From Sphaerochaetaceae bacterium (GTDB taxonomy: Bacteria > Spirochaetota > Spirochaetia > Sphaerochaetales > Sphaerochaetaceae): 53,576 bases of DNA. Below, one piece after another: positions 34,270 to 42,905 of this stretch. The translations under genes and the position numbers were made by a program. The first letter of the stretch is position 1. The number at the start of each line of letters is the position of its first letter. The stretch spans positions 1 through 53,576 of the forward strand of contig JAILPZ010000044.1 of NCBI GenBank assembly GCA_024699225.1, in the 5' to 3' direction. The notes under the pieces were generated by a model. The model searched no databases, was not told where the DNA came from, and saw only the letters and a list, made by a program, of their open reading frames with translations.

Positions 34270-34845
34270 TCAGTTTTCAGCAGGAGCTTCTTCTGCAGCA
34301 GGTGCCTCAACAGCAGCAGCTTCTTCAGCAGCCTTCTCAGCAGCTTCAGCAGCTTCCTTAGCAGCCTTTTCAGCGGCCTTTTCAGCAGCCTTAACTTCAG
34401 CTTCACTCTCAACAACAAGACCAATTACTGAAGATTCATTCTCATAGAGGTGAACTCTTGCAGTATAGTTACCAGTCATCTTGATAGAGTGTGTAGCAAC
34501 TTCAATTCTCTTTCTCTCAATTTCGAAGCCAAGCTTTGCAAGAGCGTCCTGGACCATAGCAGAAGTGACAGAACCGAAGAGCTTTCCGGATTCACCGGCA
34601 GCAACTACGATATGAAGCTTAACAGCATCAAGTCTCTGCTTGAGGTCAGCTGAAGCAGCACGCTTCTCAGCCTTTCTCTTTTCGATTGCGGCAGCTCTGC
34701 TCTTGAAAACAGCCAGATTATCCTTGTTGTAAAGTACCGCAGCACCAGTAGGAAGAAGAAAGTTACGTGCGTAACCGTCTTTTACCACACAGACATCTCC
34801 CTCTTCTCCGAGGTTAGGTACATCCTGATTCAGAATGATTTTCAT
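34270..34845 (-). CDS. rplI: 50S ribosomal protein bL9 with Ala/Glu/Lys-rich tail
   Basis: A 191-residue L9. The N-terminal domain (MKIILNQDVPNLGEEGDVCVVKDGYARNFLLP) and the connecting helix are standard, and the C-terminal domain ends near residue 148. The last ~43 residues are an extra tail of Ala, Glu and Lys with repeated EKAAE units, probably a long helix, ending in a short acidic APAEEAPAEN. L9 projects from the L1 stalk and helps frame fidelity. SD AAAGGAGG is very strong. Confidence 0.97.
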   Translation of the reverse strand: MKIILNQDVPNLGEEGDVCVVKDGYARNFLLPTGAAVLYNKDNLAVFKSRAAAIEKRKAEKRAASADLKQRLDAVKLHIVVAAGESGKLFGSVTSAMVQDALAKLGFEIERKRIEVATHSIKMTGNYTARVHLYENESSVIGLVVESEAEVKAAEKAAEKAAKEAAEAAEKAAEEAAAVEAPAAEEAPAEN

Positions 34846-34867
34846 TTTGAATCCTCCTTTTTTTGAT

Positions 34868-34882
34868 ACGGTTTAAAACCGT
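34868..34882 (-). repeat. 15-bp palindrome upstream of rplI
   Basis: ACGGTTT and AAACCGT form 7-bp arms around one base, between the DUF2232 stop and the rplI SD. It could be a small mRNA hairpin. There is no T-run on the minus strand, so it is not a terminator for this operon. Confidence 0.35.
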
Positions 34883-34885
34883 TAT

Positions 34886-35824
34886 TTAGCGAAATTTAAT
34901 CCAGTTCTCAAATACGCCGAGTGCCAGCAGTGCTGACAGAACAAACATATTCAAGCCCGGAATCACCATGGCAAAAGCCATGTAAATCATAATTCTTCCA
35001 GGTGTAAAGAACAGTGACCGCTTTCTGAGCAGGTAAACAACTATTGATACACCTTCGAGTATAAAATGAAGGCTCAGGCCAAGTGTCAGGTTCCAGAATA
35101 TTATTACCGGTATCTGGCCTACAAAGCTCAGACGCGGAGCAACAACACTCAGAAACAGCAGAATAAGATAAATCCATACATACTTGTACGGCATCTTCAT
35201 ATCTGCAAAATCAAAATACCATTTCTCATCCCTTCTGTGCAGCAGACATTCTGAAATAAGAATGGGAAGGGTCTGAAGCAGCATGGCTACAGGAACACTT
35301 CCAAGTTTGAGAACCCCAATGAAAATTCCTACTATATCAACTGTTACTTCTCCAAGAAGATCCTGGGGAACAACAAGTGAATATACAGAACTCATGGTCT
35401 CAACTGACTGCTCAGCAGCAGGCAGGCAAATCCAGATTGAAAATGCCAGCGCTATAGCTGCTGTTGGAAAACTGCAGATAACAAGCTTTCTTAAAACTGA
35501 GTTACTGTAGTCCCTGAGAGCTGTCCACAGTGTACATGCAATACAGGTTGTAAGCGGGAACAAAAGTCCCAGTAAACCTATGGTTACGTACTCAGCGGTA
35601 AAAAGCTCGTAGCTTGTTACAAGGTAAACCCCTATAACTGCTGCAGATGCTGCAAGGTGAACGGCAACGGCCTTTCTCTTGTCTGCAATAGAGTTGACTG
35701 ACAGCAGTACAGGAATAGGAAATAACAGAAGTCCCATCGACAGCCTTGATAAAACAACGCTGGACAGAATCATCAATACTATAAATACATTCCTGTAAAC
35801 TGCAGTCTGTCTACTGTTATCCAT
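34886..35824 (-). CDS. DUF2232/YybS-like membrane protein
   Basis: A 312-residue protein with about 8 membrane helices and no recognised catalytic motif. Its place between rpsR and rplI is where Firmicutes carry yybS (DUF2232), and the hydrophobic pattern (ending GLNMFVLSALLALGVFENWIKF) fits that family, whose function is unknown. The SD is AGGAAG about 11 nt before the ATG, weaker than those of the ribosomal protein genes. Part of the rpsF-dnaB operon. Confidence 0.8.
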   Translation of the reverse strand: MDNSRQTAVYRNVFIVLMILSSVVLSRLSMGLLLFPIPVLLSVNSIADKRKAVAVHLAASAAVIGVYLVTSYELFTAEYVTIGLLGLLFPLTTCIACTLWTALRDYSNSVLRKLVICSFPTAAIALAFSIWICLPAAEQSVETMSSVYSLVVPQDLLGEVTVDIVGIFIGVLKLGSVPVAMLLQTLPILISECLLHRRDEKWYFDFADMKMPYKYVWIYLILLFLSVVAPRLSFVGQIPVIIFWNLTLGLSLHFILEGVSIVVYLLRKRSLFFTPGRIMIYMAFAMVIPGLNMFVLSALLALGVFENWIKFR

Positions 35825-35832
35825 GTCAGATA

Positions 35833-36111
35833 TTACTTCCTGTCAAACGGGAGGTAAGCAAGTACTCTGGCTCTCTTGATCTCCTGAGTAAGAGCTCTCT
35901 GATGCTTTGCACATGTACCTGTGATACGTGCAGGAAGAATTTTTCCACGCTCTGTAACACAGCGTCTAAGCTGTTCAGGGTTCTTGTAATCAGGTTCTGT
36001 CTTCTGTGCGCAGAACTTGCAGATCTTCTTCTTGTAAGACTGGCGCTTTGATCCGCCCATCTTCTTATCTCTGAAAGATCCTTCTACCATTTTTTCTTTT
36101 TCATCACTCAT
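35833..36111 (-). CDS. rpsR: 30S ribosomal protein bS18, zinc-ribbon (C+) form
   Basis: A 92-residue S18 with the core [37 protein letters not shown] near the N-terminal core, together with RRC and TCAKH, keeps four possible zinc ligands, the C+ form that many bacteria have lost. An extra basic N-terminal stretch of about 20 residues precedes the core. S18 pairs with S6 on the 30S platform; the two are in one operon. SD GGAG is 8 nt upstream. Confidence 0.97.
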   Translation of the reverse strand: MSDEKEKMVEGSFRDKKMGGSKRQSYKKKICKFCAQKTEPDYKNPEQLRRCVTERGKILPARITGTCAKHQRALTQEIKRARVLAYLPFDRK

Positions 36112-36131
36112 TTTAAATCTCCAATTAATTA

Positions 36132-36599
36132 TCAGAACGGAATGTCGTCCTTATCCTCAAAGGCCTCAGGACCTGCTGCAGGCATGGAAGCCGGTGCAGA
36201 AGTCTGCTGCGGTGCGGGATTTGAACGCTGTGCATTTCCGTAGGAACCCGGCTCAGAAGTACTCTGAGTTCCGGGAGACGAAAGAAGCTGTACATTATTG
36301 GCAATAATCTCAATTTTGGAATGAGACTGACCATCCTGTTCCCATCTTGACTGCCTCAACTCTCCTTCAACGGAGACCTGGCGCCCCTTGGTAAGATAAG
36401 AACGCAGACTGTCTGCACTTTTTCCCATTAAGACAACATCAAAGAAGTTTGCTTCATCTCCCCATGAGTCTCCGGTCTTCTTTCTTCTGTTAACAGCAAC
36501 AGAAAAACGACAGACACTCATTCCGGACTGAGTTGAACGGATATCACAATCTCTTGTGAGTCTTCCAACAAGAACTACTACATTGATGTCATTAGCCAT
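36132..36599 (-). CDS. ssb: Single-stranded DNA-binding protein
   Basis: A 155-residue SSB: an OB fold (about 1-110, starting [19 protein letters not shown]) then a Gly/Ser/Pro/Gln-rich flexible linker and the acidic tip DDIPF that recruits repair and replication proteins. It lies between rpsF and rpsR as in many bacteria. SD AAAGGAG. Expected to work as a tetramer. Confidence 0.97.
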   Translation of the reverse strand: MANDINVVVLVGRLTRDCDIRSTQSGMSVCRFSVAVNRRKKTGDSWGDEANFFDVVLMGKSADSLRSYLTKGRQVSVEGELRQSRWEQDGQSHSKIEIIANNVQLLSSPGTQSTSEPGSYGNAQRSNPAPQQTSAPASMPAAGPEAFEDKDDIPF

Positions 36600-36634
36600 A
36601 AGTGTGCTCCTTTAAATTTCCATCAGATTGCTGT

Positions 36635-36913
36635 TCAGCCCTTAACGACGAACAGGAACTTGAGGATTTCTCCCTGAAGAAGCATTTCTTTACTCATCAG
36701 GTTGATTGTCTCGGGGTTAGCAGAAAGCTCAAAATAGAAATAGTGGCCTTTGTCCTGCTTCTTGATCTGATAGGCGAGATTCTTAACGCCCATGTCTTCC
36801 TTCTTTGTTACTTCAACAGAGGAAGCTGCAAACTGTGATGAAACAAATTCCATCCCTTTTTCTGTCATTTCTTCGTTTGCGTCAAAGATGACAGTGAACT
36901 CATAATTTCTCAT
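36635..36913 (-). CDS. rpsF: 30S ribosomal protein bS6
   Basis: A 92-residue S6 starting MRNYEFTVIFDAN, with KKEDMGVKNLAYQIKKQDKGHYFYFE in the middle. First gene of the operon rpsF-ssb-rpsR-DUF2232-rplI-dnaB. SD AAGGAGG is strong but is predicted to be buried in a leader stem (36918-36964), which fits feedback control by the S6:S18 pair. Confidence 0.97.
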   Translation of the reverse strand: MRNYEFTVIFDANEEMTEKGMEFVSSQFAASSVEVTKKEDMGVKNLAYQIKKQDKGHYFYFELSANPETINLMSKEMLLQGEILKFLFVVKG

Positions 36914-36917
36914 GGTT

Positions 36918-36964
36918 CCTCCTTACGGACTATAAATATGATCCGCCAACGGCGGATAAAGAGG
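36918..36964 (-). promoter_or_regulatory. S6:S18-type autoregulatory leader of rpsF
   Basis: Minus strand order: 5' arm CCTCTTTA (36964-36957), hairpin TCCGCC-GTT-GGCGGA (36956-36942), a 13-nt A/T-rich stretch, CCG (36928-36926), then 3' arm TAAGGAGG (36925-36918). The two 8-nt arms pair with one G-T and enclose the SD. A CCG next to an SD-blocking stem in the rpsF leader is the hallmark of the known S6:S18-binding motif, which copies their 16S site. Fit to the published consensus should be tested by covariance search. Confidence 0.65.
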
Positions 36965-36972
36965 CAGTATCT

Positions 36973-37002
36973 AACATAGCATTTGTGGCCTTTTTAAGTC
37001 AA
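36973..37002 (-). promoter_or_regulatory. Promoter of the rpsF operon
   Basis: Minus strand: TTGACT (37002-36997), 18 bp, TATGTT (36978-36973). Transcription should begin near 36966, just before the S6:S18-like leader. Confidence 0.65.
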
Positions 37003-37110
37003 TCGAGTCCAGCCATATAAATATATAAATTAATACAAGAAATAATAAATAAAAAAACAACAATAAAAAACAAATACTATCCCATTCTCTCAGAAAGACA
37101 TGGCCTGCAC

Positions 37111-37139
37111 TTGACCGATTCAAACAATTTCTGGATAAT
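37111..37139 (+). promoter_or_regulatory. Promoter of the bS22-like gene
   Basis: TTGACC (37111-37116), 17 bp, GATAAT (37134-37139). A short hairpin CTCCGC/GCGGAG (37161-37177) lies in the leader just before the SD. The stretch 37003-37110 between this and the rpsF promoter is A-rich with no other feature I can support. Confidence 0.6.
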
Positions 37140-37193
37140 ACACGCTGTAATTACAATCTACTCCGCAGAAGGCGGAGAATAAGGAGTTCTGCA

Positions 37194-37283
37194 GTGCCTT
37201 GTGGAAGAAAAAGAAAGAAGCATAAGATTGCTACTCATAAAAGAAAGAAAAAGCTCAGAATGATGAGACACAAGAAAAAGTAA
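37194..37283 (+). CDS. Small ribosomal protein bS22-like (AURKAIP1/COX24 domain), 29 aa
   Basis: A 29-residue, very basic protein (MPCGRKRKKHK then IATHKRKKKLRMMRHKKK) with 16 Lys/Arg and four His. The pattern KRKKHK...HKRKKKLR..RHKKK fits the AURKAIP1/COX24 domain of mitochondrial mS38 and the tiny 30S protein bS22 of mycobacteria. It starts with GTG at 37194, 7 nt after SD AAGGAG (37181-37186), and has its own promoter and terminator, which supports a real gene despite its size. It is encoded divergently from the rpsF operon, in keeping with a ribosomal role. Confidence 0.85.
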   Translation: MPCGRKRKKHKIATHKRKKKLRMMRHKKK

Positions 37284-37298
37284 TCTTGATTGCTGATG

Positions 37299-37328
37299 GC
37301 TGCAACGCGAAGTTGCAGCTATTTTTTT
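37299..37328 (+). terminator. Terminator of the bS22-like gene
   Basis: 8-bp arms GCTGCAAC (37299-37306) and GTTGCAGC (37312-37319), a 5-nt loop, then TATTTTTTT. On the opposite strand the same hairpin lies just after the GH1 gene but lacks a T-run. Confidence 0.93.
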
Positions 37329-37332
37329 AACT

Positions 37333-38610
37333 TCAGCTTTTGTATTTCCCGAGGAAGGCAAGACTGTTCTTTGCCTCTCTCTTCTGAGTATTAAGATCAA
37401 CAGAAATCAGGCCGAACCTCATGCCAAAACCCTTCTGCCACTCAAAGTTATCCATAAGGGACCAGTAAAGATACCCGTCAACAGGTATACCTTCGTCAAT
37501 ACAGGATTTAACGCCGCTAAGAGCCTTTTCTATGAATTCAACACGCTTTGAATCATCATCCGTGGCAACTCCATTCTCTGTAACTATCAGTCTTCCCTTA
37601 AACAGCTCGTGAACCTTTCTTATCACATTACCCAGCGCCTGGGGATAAAACTCATAGTCCATCTGTGTAAGCTCACCCTGAGCCGGGAGCTGACCCTCCG
37701 GTCCGTAGACGGTTCTGGTATAGTTCTGGACTCCAAGAAAATCATCTTCCTTTATGAAGGGAACATAGTGAGCAAATTCTTCTTCCCATGCAGAGCTGAC
37801 GAATTTCTCACCTCCGGGAACAGCCTGAAGATCGTGAAGTGACAGTGTTATACCGACCTTTATGGAAGGACAAATTGCCTTTATGGCCTCTTTTGCAGCC
37901 ATATGGGCCTTAATAATTATCATATCGCCCTGCTCTGTTCTGGAACCAACAAAAACCTGAGGCTGCGGTGTTCCGAATATTTTTGCATTCTCCATGGCAG
38001 CATACTTTGCATTTTCCATCATCTTCTGAAAGTTCATTCCAACCTGGACCTTGCCTTCTTCACTCTTCGGTGCAGAGGCAGCCTTTTCAGCCATCATCTT
38101 AAAGCGCTTTGAAATGGCAGAAAGCTGAAGACCAATGTTAGCCTCATTGATGGTACAGATATAATTAATTTCAGAGCCGAGCTTTTCAGTTACATAGGAA
38201 GCATAGCGTCTGAAGTACTCAACAGTACTTTCAGCTTCCCAGCCTCCCTTTCTTATAAGCCAGGCAGGACTTGTAAAGTGCATGAGAGTTACAACAGGTT
38301 CAATCCCGTGGTCTTTGCAGCAGCGTATGACAGACCTGTAGTGTTCAATCTCCGCTTCGTCAAAAACACCTTCTTCAGGTTCTATTCTGGCCCACTCTAC
38401 AGAAAAGCGGTATGCGTTAAGACCTGCTGCGGCCATAAGAAGAATATCTTCCTCATACCTGTTGTAATGGTCACAGGCATCTCCGCTTGGCTCAACAAAA
38501 CTTGAATGCTCAAGATGCTCCTGAAGCCAGTAATCACTGTGGATATTGTTTCCTTCTACCTGATGTGCAGCTGTGGCTGCACCGATTAAAAATGACTTAG
38601 AAAATGCCAT
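37333..38610 (-). CDS. GH1 family beta-glycosidase
   Basis: A 425-residue (beta/alpha)8 retaining glycosidase. Catalytic acid/base E156 is in TINEAN and nucleophile E345 in VTENG; FLIGAATAAHQVEG at the start and WSLMDNFEW near the end are family marks. It probably removes terminal beta-glucosyl, galactosyl or fucosyl units. No signal peptide, so it is cytoplasmic. ATG 38610 was preferred over 38640 because SD AAAGGAGAAG precedes it and the fold begins there. Last gene of the glycoside operon; it overlaps the GH43 gene by 14 nt. Confidence 0.94.
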   Translation of the reverse strand: MAFSKSFLIGAATAAHQVEGNNIHSDYWLQEHLEHSSFVEPSGDACDHYNRYEEDILLMAAAGLNAYRFSVEWARIEPEEGVFDEAEIEHYRSVIRCCKDHGIEPVVTLMHFTSPAWLIRKGGWEAESTVEYFRRYASYVTEKLGSEINYICTINEANIGLQLSAISKRFKMMAEKAASAPKSEEGKVQVGMNFQKMMENAKYAAMENAKIFGTPQPQVFVGSRTEQGDMIIIKAHMAAKEAIKAICPSIKVGITLSLHDLQAVPGGEKFVSSAWEEEFAHYVPFIKEDDFLGVQNYTRTVYGPEGQLPAQGELTQMDYEFYPQALGNVIRKVHELFKGRLIVTENGVATDDDSKRVEFIEKALSGVKSCIDEGIPVDGYLYWSLMDNFEWQKGFGMRFGLISVDLNTQKREAKNSLAFLGKYKS

Positions 38611-40387
38611 GAACTTCTCCTTTCGTAATACCGTTTTCATTAAAGGAATCTACGCGCACGTAGTACTTTCTGCCCTTTATCAAAGCTCCTATTCTCTTCT
38701 TTGAATCAAAGAGCATGACACTGTTGTACAGCTTATCTTCACTCTCGCCGAAAAGAACATTAAAGCCTGTAGTATTCTCCTGCTCCGCCACAGATACTTC
38801 CATATCAAGATCTGAAATCCTGTTCACAGTAAAAGATGCAACAGGCGGCTTTTTACCTGAACCCAGGCCAAACACCCTGAGACCTGAGATACACGGAATC
38901 TGAGAATAAGGGACAGACAGGCCGGAAAGCCTGAGATAGCGGGCTTTCAAGCCGTCCTCAAAGAAAAGGGTCTCATGAGGAAGATTGGTACCACCCTTTC
39001 TTTCACCTATAACAGACCAGTGCTCTCCATCTTCAGAGGCTTCAAGAACCCAGCAGGTCTCAAGTTCACGCTCTTCTATGTAGCGGGCCTGAGAGCCTCC
39101 CCTGATTTCTCCGGGACACGGAATGGAAATACTGTCGTCTGCAAAGTTAATCTGTACAGCATTGACAGTAAAAACGCTTTCAAGGTCCAGAACGAGGTTT
39201 TCAGCCTTATCAGAACTGAGGGGCTTCCACCAGCTTCTTATATTCTCATCAAAGGCATTCTCTGCTCCGTGACCCTCAGCTGAGGAGCTTGCACAGCAGT
39301 TCTTCTTATAGCTTAAGAGCATCCACTTGGGATTTTCCCACACGTCCTTAGCCTCAGTATCCAGCGGCCAGTCTCCATAGTTCTGATTGCAAAAGAGAAC
39401 TCCGTCCTTATCATAGCCCGCACGCCACAAACCGATTCTGCGTTCAAAATCATGGTTAACAGAGATTCTCATAGTTGATGTATGCCAGAGGCGGCCACTT
39501 GTATCTTCCATTGTAGAACCATGGCCTGCACCAGTGATAAAACCTGAGCTCTTATAGGAATACGGGTTTCCTTCGGCAAGAGTAAAAGGTCCTAACGGTG
39601 AAGATGATACGTAAACTCCGTCACTGTATGTGTTGTACTGTGTTCCGGGAGCTGCATACTGCAAATAGTATCTTCCGTCATGCTTGTCCATCCAGGCTCC
39701 CTCTATGTACGGCCTGTTGGAAAACATACCCCTGATAAGGGGCTTGATATGGGGTGGGAGCATGCTCTCGGGGATTCCCTGGTTTTTTACAAAAGCGTTG
39801 AACTTAGCCTCAACTTCCTCTTCACTTGCAGGTGAGATGGAGTTGTCATCTCCTACTCTTTCATAACCTATTTCCTCAGGATGACCTTCAATGAGGGCCA
39901 CCTTTTCATTTATGGGCTTAAAGGTATTTCTGTCCAGTTCTACTCCGTAAATGGGAGTGGCATTTGAGCAGCCCCAGTAAAAATAGACACGGCCGTCATC
40001 ATCACAGAAAAGATTGGGGTCCCAGTACGGGAAGTCTCCCTCTATCTTTTCATAGGGGCCTGCAAGTATGTCTTTTGTTCTGTAACGGTCACAGTTTTCC
40101 TCACGCTTTGAAGCGCAGAAATAAACATATTCACCGAGAACCCGCACATCCGGAGCGTAATCATACAGAGGCAAATCTTCGGGAAGCCTGTGGTACTCCC
40201 AGGAGGCAAGATCGTCGGAAACCCAGACTCCGAGGTTCATGGAGGCAAAGATGTAATACCTTCCCTTAAAAGCAATTAGTGAAGGGTCTGCTGCCTCTCT
40301 GCATATCTGAAGTTTCCCGTGAAGTCTCGGATCCGCGTTAAACTGATATCTGTAATTAAGATTGAGCGGGTTACAGAAGTATCTCAT
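38597..40387 (-). CDS. GH43 family glycosidase with F5/8-type and fibronectin-like C-terminal domains
   Basis: A 596-residue protein. The five-bladed propeller (about 1-350) has the GH43 acids: Asp in AADPSL (base), Asp in YAPDVR and Glu in YIEGAW (acid). GH43 enzymes remove arabinofuranosyl, xylosyl or galactosyl units. A discoidin/F5-8C-like carbohydrate-binding domain follows at about 356-505 (AENAFD, SWWKP, RYLRLSG), then a fibronectin-like module to the end. No signal peptide, unusual for a protein carrying a binding domain. The start overlaps the GH78 stop by 17 nt and the end overlaps GH1. Confidence 0.9.
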   Translation of the reverse strand: MRYFCNPLNLNYRYQFNADPRLHGKLQICREAADPSLIAFKGRYYIFASMNLGVWVSDDLASWEYHRLPEDLPLYDYAPDVRVLGEYVYFCASKREENCDRYRTKDILAGPYEKIEGDFPYWDPNLFCDDDGRVYFYWGCSNATPIYGVELDRNTFKPINEKVALIEGHPEEIGYERVGDDNSISPASEEEVEAKFNAFVKNQGIPESMLPPHIKPLIRGMFSNRPYIEGAWMDKHDGRYYLQYAAPGTQYNTYSDGVYVSSSPLGPFTLAEGNPYSYKSSGFITGAGHGSTMEDTSGRLWHTSTMRISVNHDFERRIGLWRAGYDKDGVLFCNQNYGDWPLDTEAKDVWENPKWMLLSYKKNCCASSSAEGHGAENAFDENIRSWWKPLSSDKAENLVLDLESVFTVNAVQINFADDSISIPCPGEIRGGSQARYIEERELETCWVLEASEDGEHWSVIGERKGGTNLPHETLFFEDGLKARYLRLSGLSVPYSQIPCISGLRVFGLGSGKKPPVASFTVNRISDLDMEVSVAEQENTTGFNVLFGESEDKLYNSVMLFDSKKRIGALIKGRKYYVRVDSFNENGITKGEVHGIF

Positions 40388-42905
40388 AGTGGTTCTCCCC
40401 TGCCCGTAATATTATAGTTTCTCCGTCCGGTGTTATAAAGTCTGCCTGAAGCGGAACTTTAACATCAAAGACTAGCCTGTCTTCTTTATATTCCCATGAA
40501 CTTGTGATTTCTCCAATAGGAGATAACCACCTGGCCCTTGCAAATTTAAGAGATTTATCAACCTGCGGTTTTATAAACAGTTTTCCGTTTTCATACCTGA
40601 TACCGCAAACACCTGTAATCAGGAAGCCGGAAACTGCACCGTAACTGTAGTGGTTAAAAGAATCATGGACGCTTCCGTCTTCACGGATTCCGTCCCATGT
40701 CTCCCAGATACTTGTAGCTCCCTTTTCAACAGCATACAGCCAGGACGGACACTTGTTCTGAAGCAGTAATTTGTATGCAGTATCAGTATGTCCGTTTTCT
40801 GAAAGAACAGAACAGAGATTTGCCGTTGACAGAAAACCTGTATTCAGATGGAAGGAATTCTCTTTTACAAGTTTATCCAGGTCATCAGAAGCCTTTCTTA
40901 CCTCTTCCCCGTCAAGAAGTCCGAAGCTTATGGGCCTTACATATTCACACTGACGTTTGGATTTTATACTGCCCTTGTCAGTGCATGTGTACCTGTATGC
41001 CTTTTTTATGTTCTGAGCCAGGTCAGAATAATATGAAGAATCTTCACCCTTGCCGAGAATATCCGCAATTTCACTCATCAGACAGGCACATTTGTAAAAG
41101 TACGCAGTAGCCACCTCGGGTGCCCCGTGCATCATGTTGTGCTTCATGGTCTCCATTGAAGAGACATCAGGCTCAAGCCATTCACCGAAGTGGAAACCGT
41201 GGTCAACAAGGTACTTTTTGTATGGGTTTCTGTGGTTTTCAAGTCTTGTAGAAGTTGCACGTTTTTTAACAAAGTTCATCCAGGAGGACATCATACAGTA
41301 GTTCTCTTCCAGAATGGCAGGATCTCTGTAGGCCTGATAAAGAGCCCATGGGACGAGTATACAGGCATCGCCCCAGCCGGCTGAGCCCTGGAGAATACTG
41401 CTTATCTTGCCTCCCTTGTTGTTCACAGGGGCTATGTTGGAAACAAGACCGTCCTCACCCTGTGCCAGGCGGCACTCTGCAAGAAATTTTCTGAATACCG
41501 GGTAACAATCAGAAAGAAGTACTCCGGTAGGGGCAAACACAGCAGCATCACCGGTCCAGCCGGCGCGCTCACGTGTGGGACAGTCTGTAGGAAGGTCACA
41601 GAAGTTGCTTCTCATGCTCCAGAGGCTGTTGAGAAACAGTCTGTTTACCCGTTCGTCAGAACATTCAAAGAAACCTGTCTGCTCCATCTGAGAATACACT
41701 GCTATGGCAGTAAACTCAGCTTCCGAGATGTCCATTTCAGCCTCAACTTTTGCGTATCTGAAACCGAAAATACAAAAGGAAGGCTTGTATTCATTCCAAC
41801 CCTCTTTACAGATGAGCTCTGTTTTCTGGGGAATTCCGCCGTTTTTGTTTCTGTCACCGGGGTCAAAGTTGGACTGTGTGAAGTTCCCGTTCTCATCCAG
41901 GGTCTCACCGTGCCACAGGACTATCTTCTGTCCTTCATGTGCTTCTACCCTAATGCGAGTGTAACCGGCAAGGTTCTGGGAAAAATCCACAACATGTTCA
42001 CCGTTTGGAGTGACAATCAGTTTTCCCTCAAATCTCTCCTGCTCAACAACTGCAACAGAATCTGCGCCGACAAGAACCGAGTACGGATAGTCTCTCTCTT
42101 CAACTGCATGCCATTGAGTAATCTCTTCCATACGGGCGTCATAGGTTTCACCCTTCTGGGTGTCATTGGCCCGGATGGGGCCTGCCTGGGAGGCAAGCCA
42201 GGTCTCATCTGAGGATAAAACTGCTTTTTTGTCTGTTTCAAGCTGGCAAAGAAGGGCTATGTCGGAGCCATAGTAGTTGGGTGTACCGTCAATTCCGACA
42301 TTTCCCCTGTACCATCCGTCTCCGAGAGTTACCTCTATCTCGTTCTCACCCGGGCGCAGGAGGTTTGAAACATCATAGGTCTGGACCTGAATGCGTTTTC
42401 TGTAATCATCAACTCCCGGAGCAAGTACGTAGTCTCCCACCCTCTTTCCGTTAATTTTTGCAACGTAAAGGCCATGGCTTGTTATGTAAAGTCTCCCGTC
42501 TGTGGTGTTGTCTGACACGTTAAAAGTCTTTTTAAGAACGCTTGAGCTTTTTCTCTCCTGCGTATCTGAAGCTGTTTCAGGGTCTATCCAGCGACCGGTC
42601 CAGTCTTCTTCAGAAAGAAGGCCCATCTCATAGTACGCACTGCTCCACTCAGACACACCTTCTTCAGAGTAAAGTCTGACTTTCCACATAACGCGGTCTC
42701 TGGATCTGCCCTCATACCCTGTTTTTACAAGGTTTTTAGAGCTTTCAACCTTTCCGCTTTTCCATACCAGGGTGCCTGAGACGTAGGATTCAAGTTCGTA
42801 TGCTGTCTGCTGAATACCTGAAGCTGTCCAGCTTAGGGTCGGGTACCGGGAGCTTATTCCAATGGGATTTGACATATGGTCAGTTTTCAGATTAACAGCT
42901 TTCAT
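40371..42905 (-). CDS. GH78 family alpha-L-rhamnosidase
   Basis: An 844-residue inverting enzyme that removes terminal alpha-L-rhamnose. The layout is typical: an N-terminal Fn3-like/beta-sandwich part with VMWKVRLYSEEGVSEWS and FNVSDNTTDGRLYITSHGLYVAKING, then the GDGWYRGNVG segment, a (alpha/alpha)6 barrel with CPTRERAGWTGDAAVF (catalytic acid Glu in this region) and FGEWLEPD, and a C-terminal beta domain. No signal peptide. Rhamnose-ended substrates include rhamnogalacturonan, flavonoid and saponin glycosides. The ATG overlaps the stop of the upstream gene (TGATG). SD AAGGAAGG. Confidence 0.95.
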   Translation of the reverse strand: MKAVNLKTDHMSNPIGISSRYPTLSWTASGIQQTAYELESYVSGTLVWKSGKVESSKNLVKTGYEGRSRDRVMWKVRLYSEEGVSEWSSAYYEMGLLSEEDWTGRWIDPETASDTQERKSSSVLKKTFNVSDNTTDGRLYITSHGLYVAKINGKRVGDYVLAPGVDDYRKRIQVQTYDVSNLLRPGENEIEVTLGDGWYRGNVGIDGTPNYYGSDIALLCQLETDKKAVLSSDETWLASQAGPIRANDTQKGETYDARMEEITQWHAVEERDYPYSVLVGADSVAVVEQERFEGKLIVTPNGEHVVDFSQNLAGYTRIRVEAHEGQKIVLWHGETLDENGNFTQSNFDPGDRNKNGGIPQKTELICKEGWNEYKPSFCIFGFRYAKVEAEMDISEAEFTAIAVYSQMEQTGFFECSDERVNRLFLNSLWSMRSNFCDLPTDCPTRERAGWTGDAAVFAPTGVLLSDCYPVFRKFLAECRLAQGEDGLVSNIAPVNNKGGKISSILQGSAGWGDACILVPWALYQAYRDPAILEENYCMMSSWMNFVKKRATSTRLENHRNPYKKYLVDHGFHFGEWLEPDVSSMETMKHNMMHGAPEVATAYFYKCACLMSEIADILGKGEDSSYYSDLAQNIKKAYRYTCTDKGSIKSKRQCEYVRPISFGLLDGEEVRKASDDLDKLVKENSFHLNTGFLSTANLCSVLSENGHTDTAYKLLLQNKCPSWLYAVEKGATSIWETWDGIREDGSVHDSFNHYSYGAVSGFLITGVCGIRYENGKLFIKPQVDKSLKFARARWLSPIGEITSSWEYKEDRLVFDVKVPLQADFITPDGETIILRAGENHYEILL

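Noticed and set aside
34196-34447. Ala/Ser-rich open frames opposite the L9 tail
   Set aside because: They arise from the repeated Ala/Glu/Lys codons of rplI read on the other strand or frame.
37003-37110. A-rich stretch as a small RNA gene or origin
   Set aside because: No stable hairpin, DnaA-box series or promoter/terminator pair found; it looks like spacer between divergent promoters.
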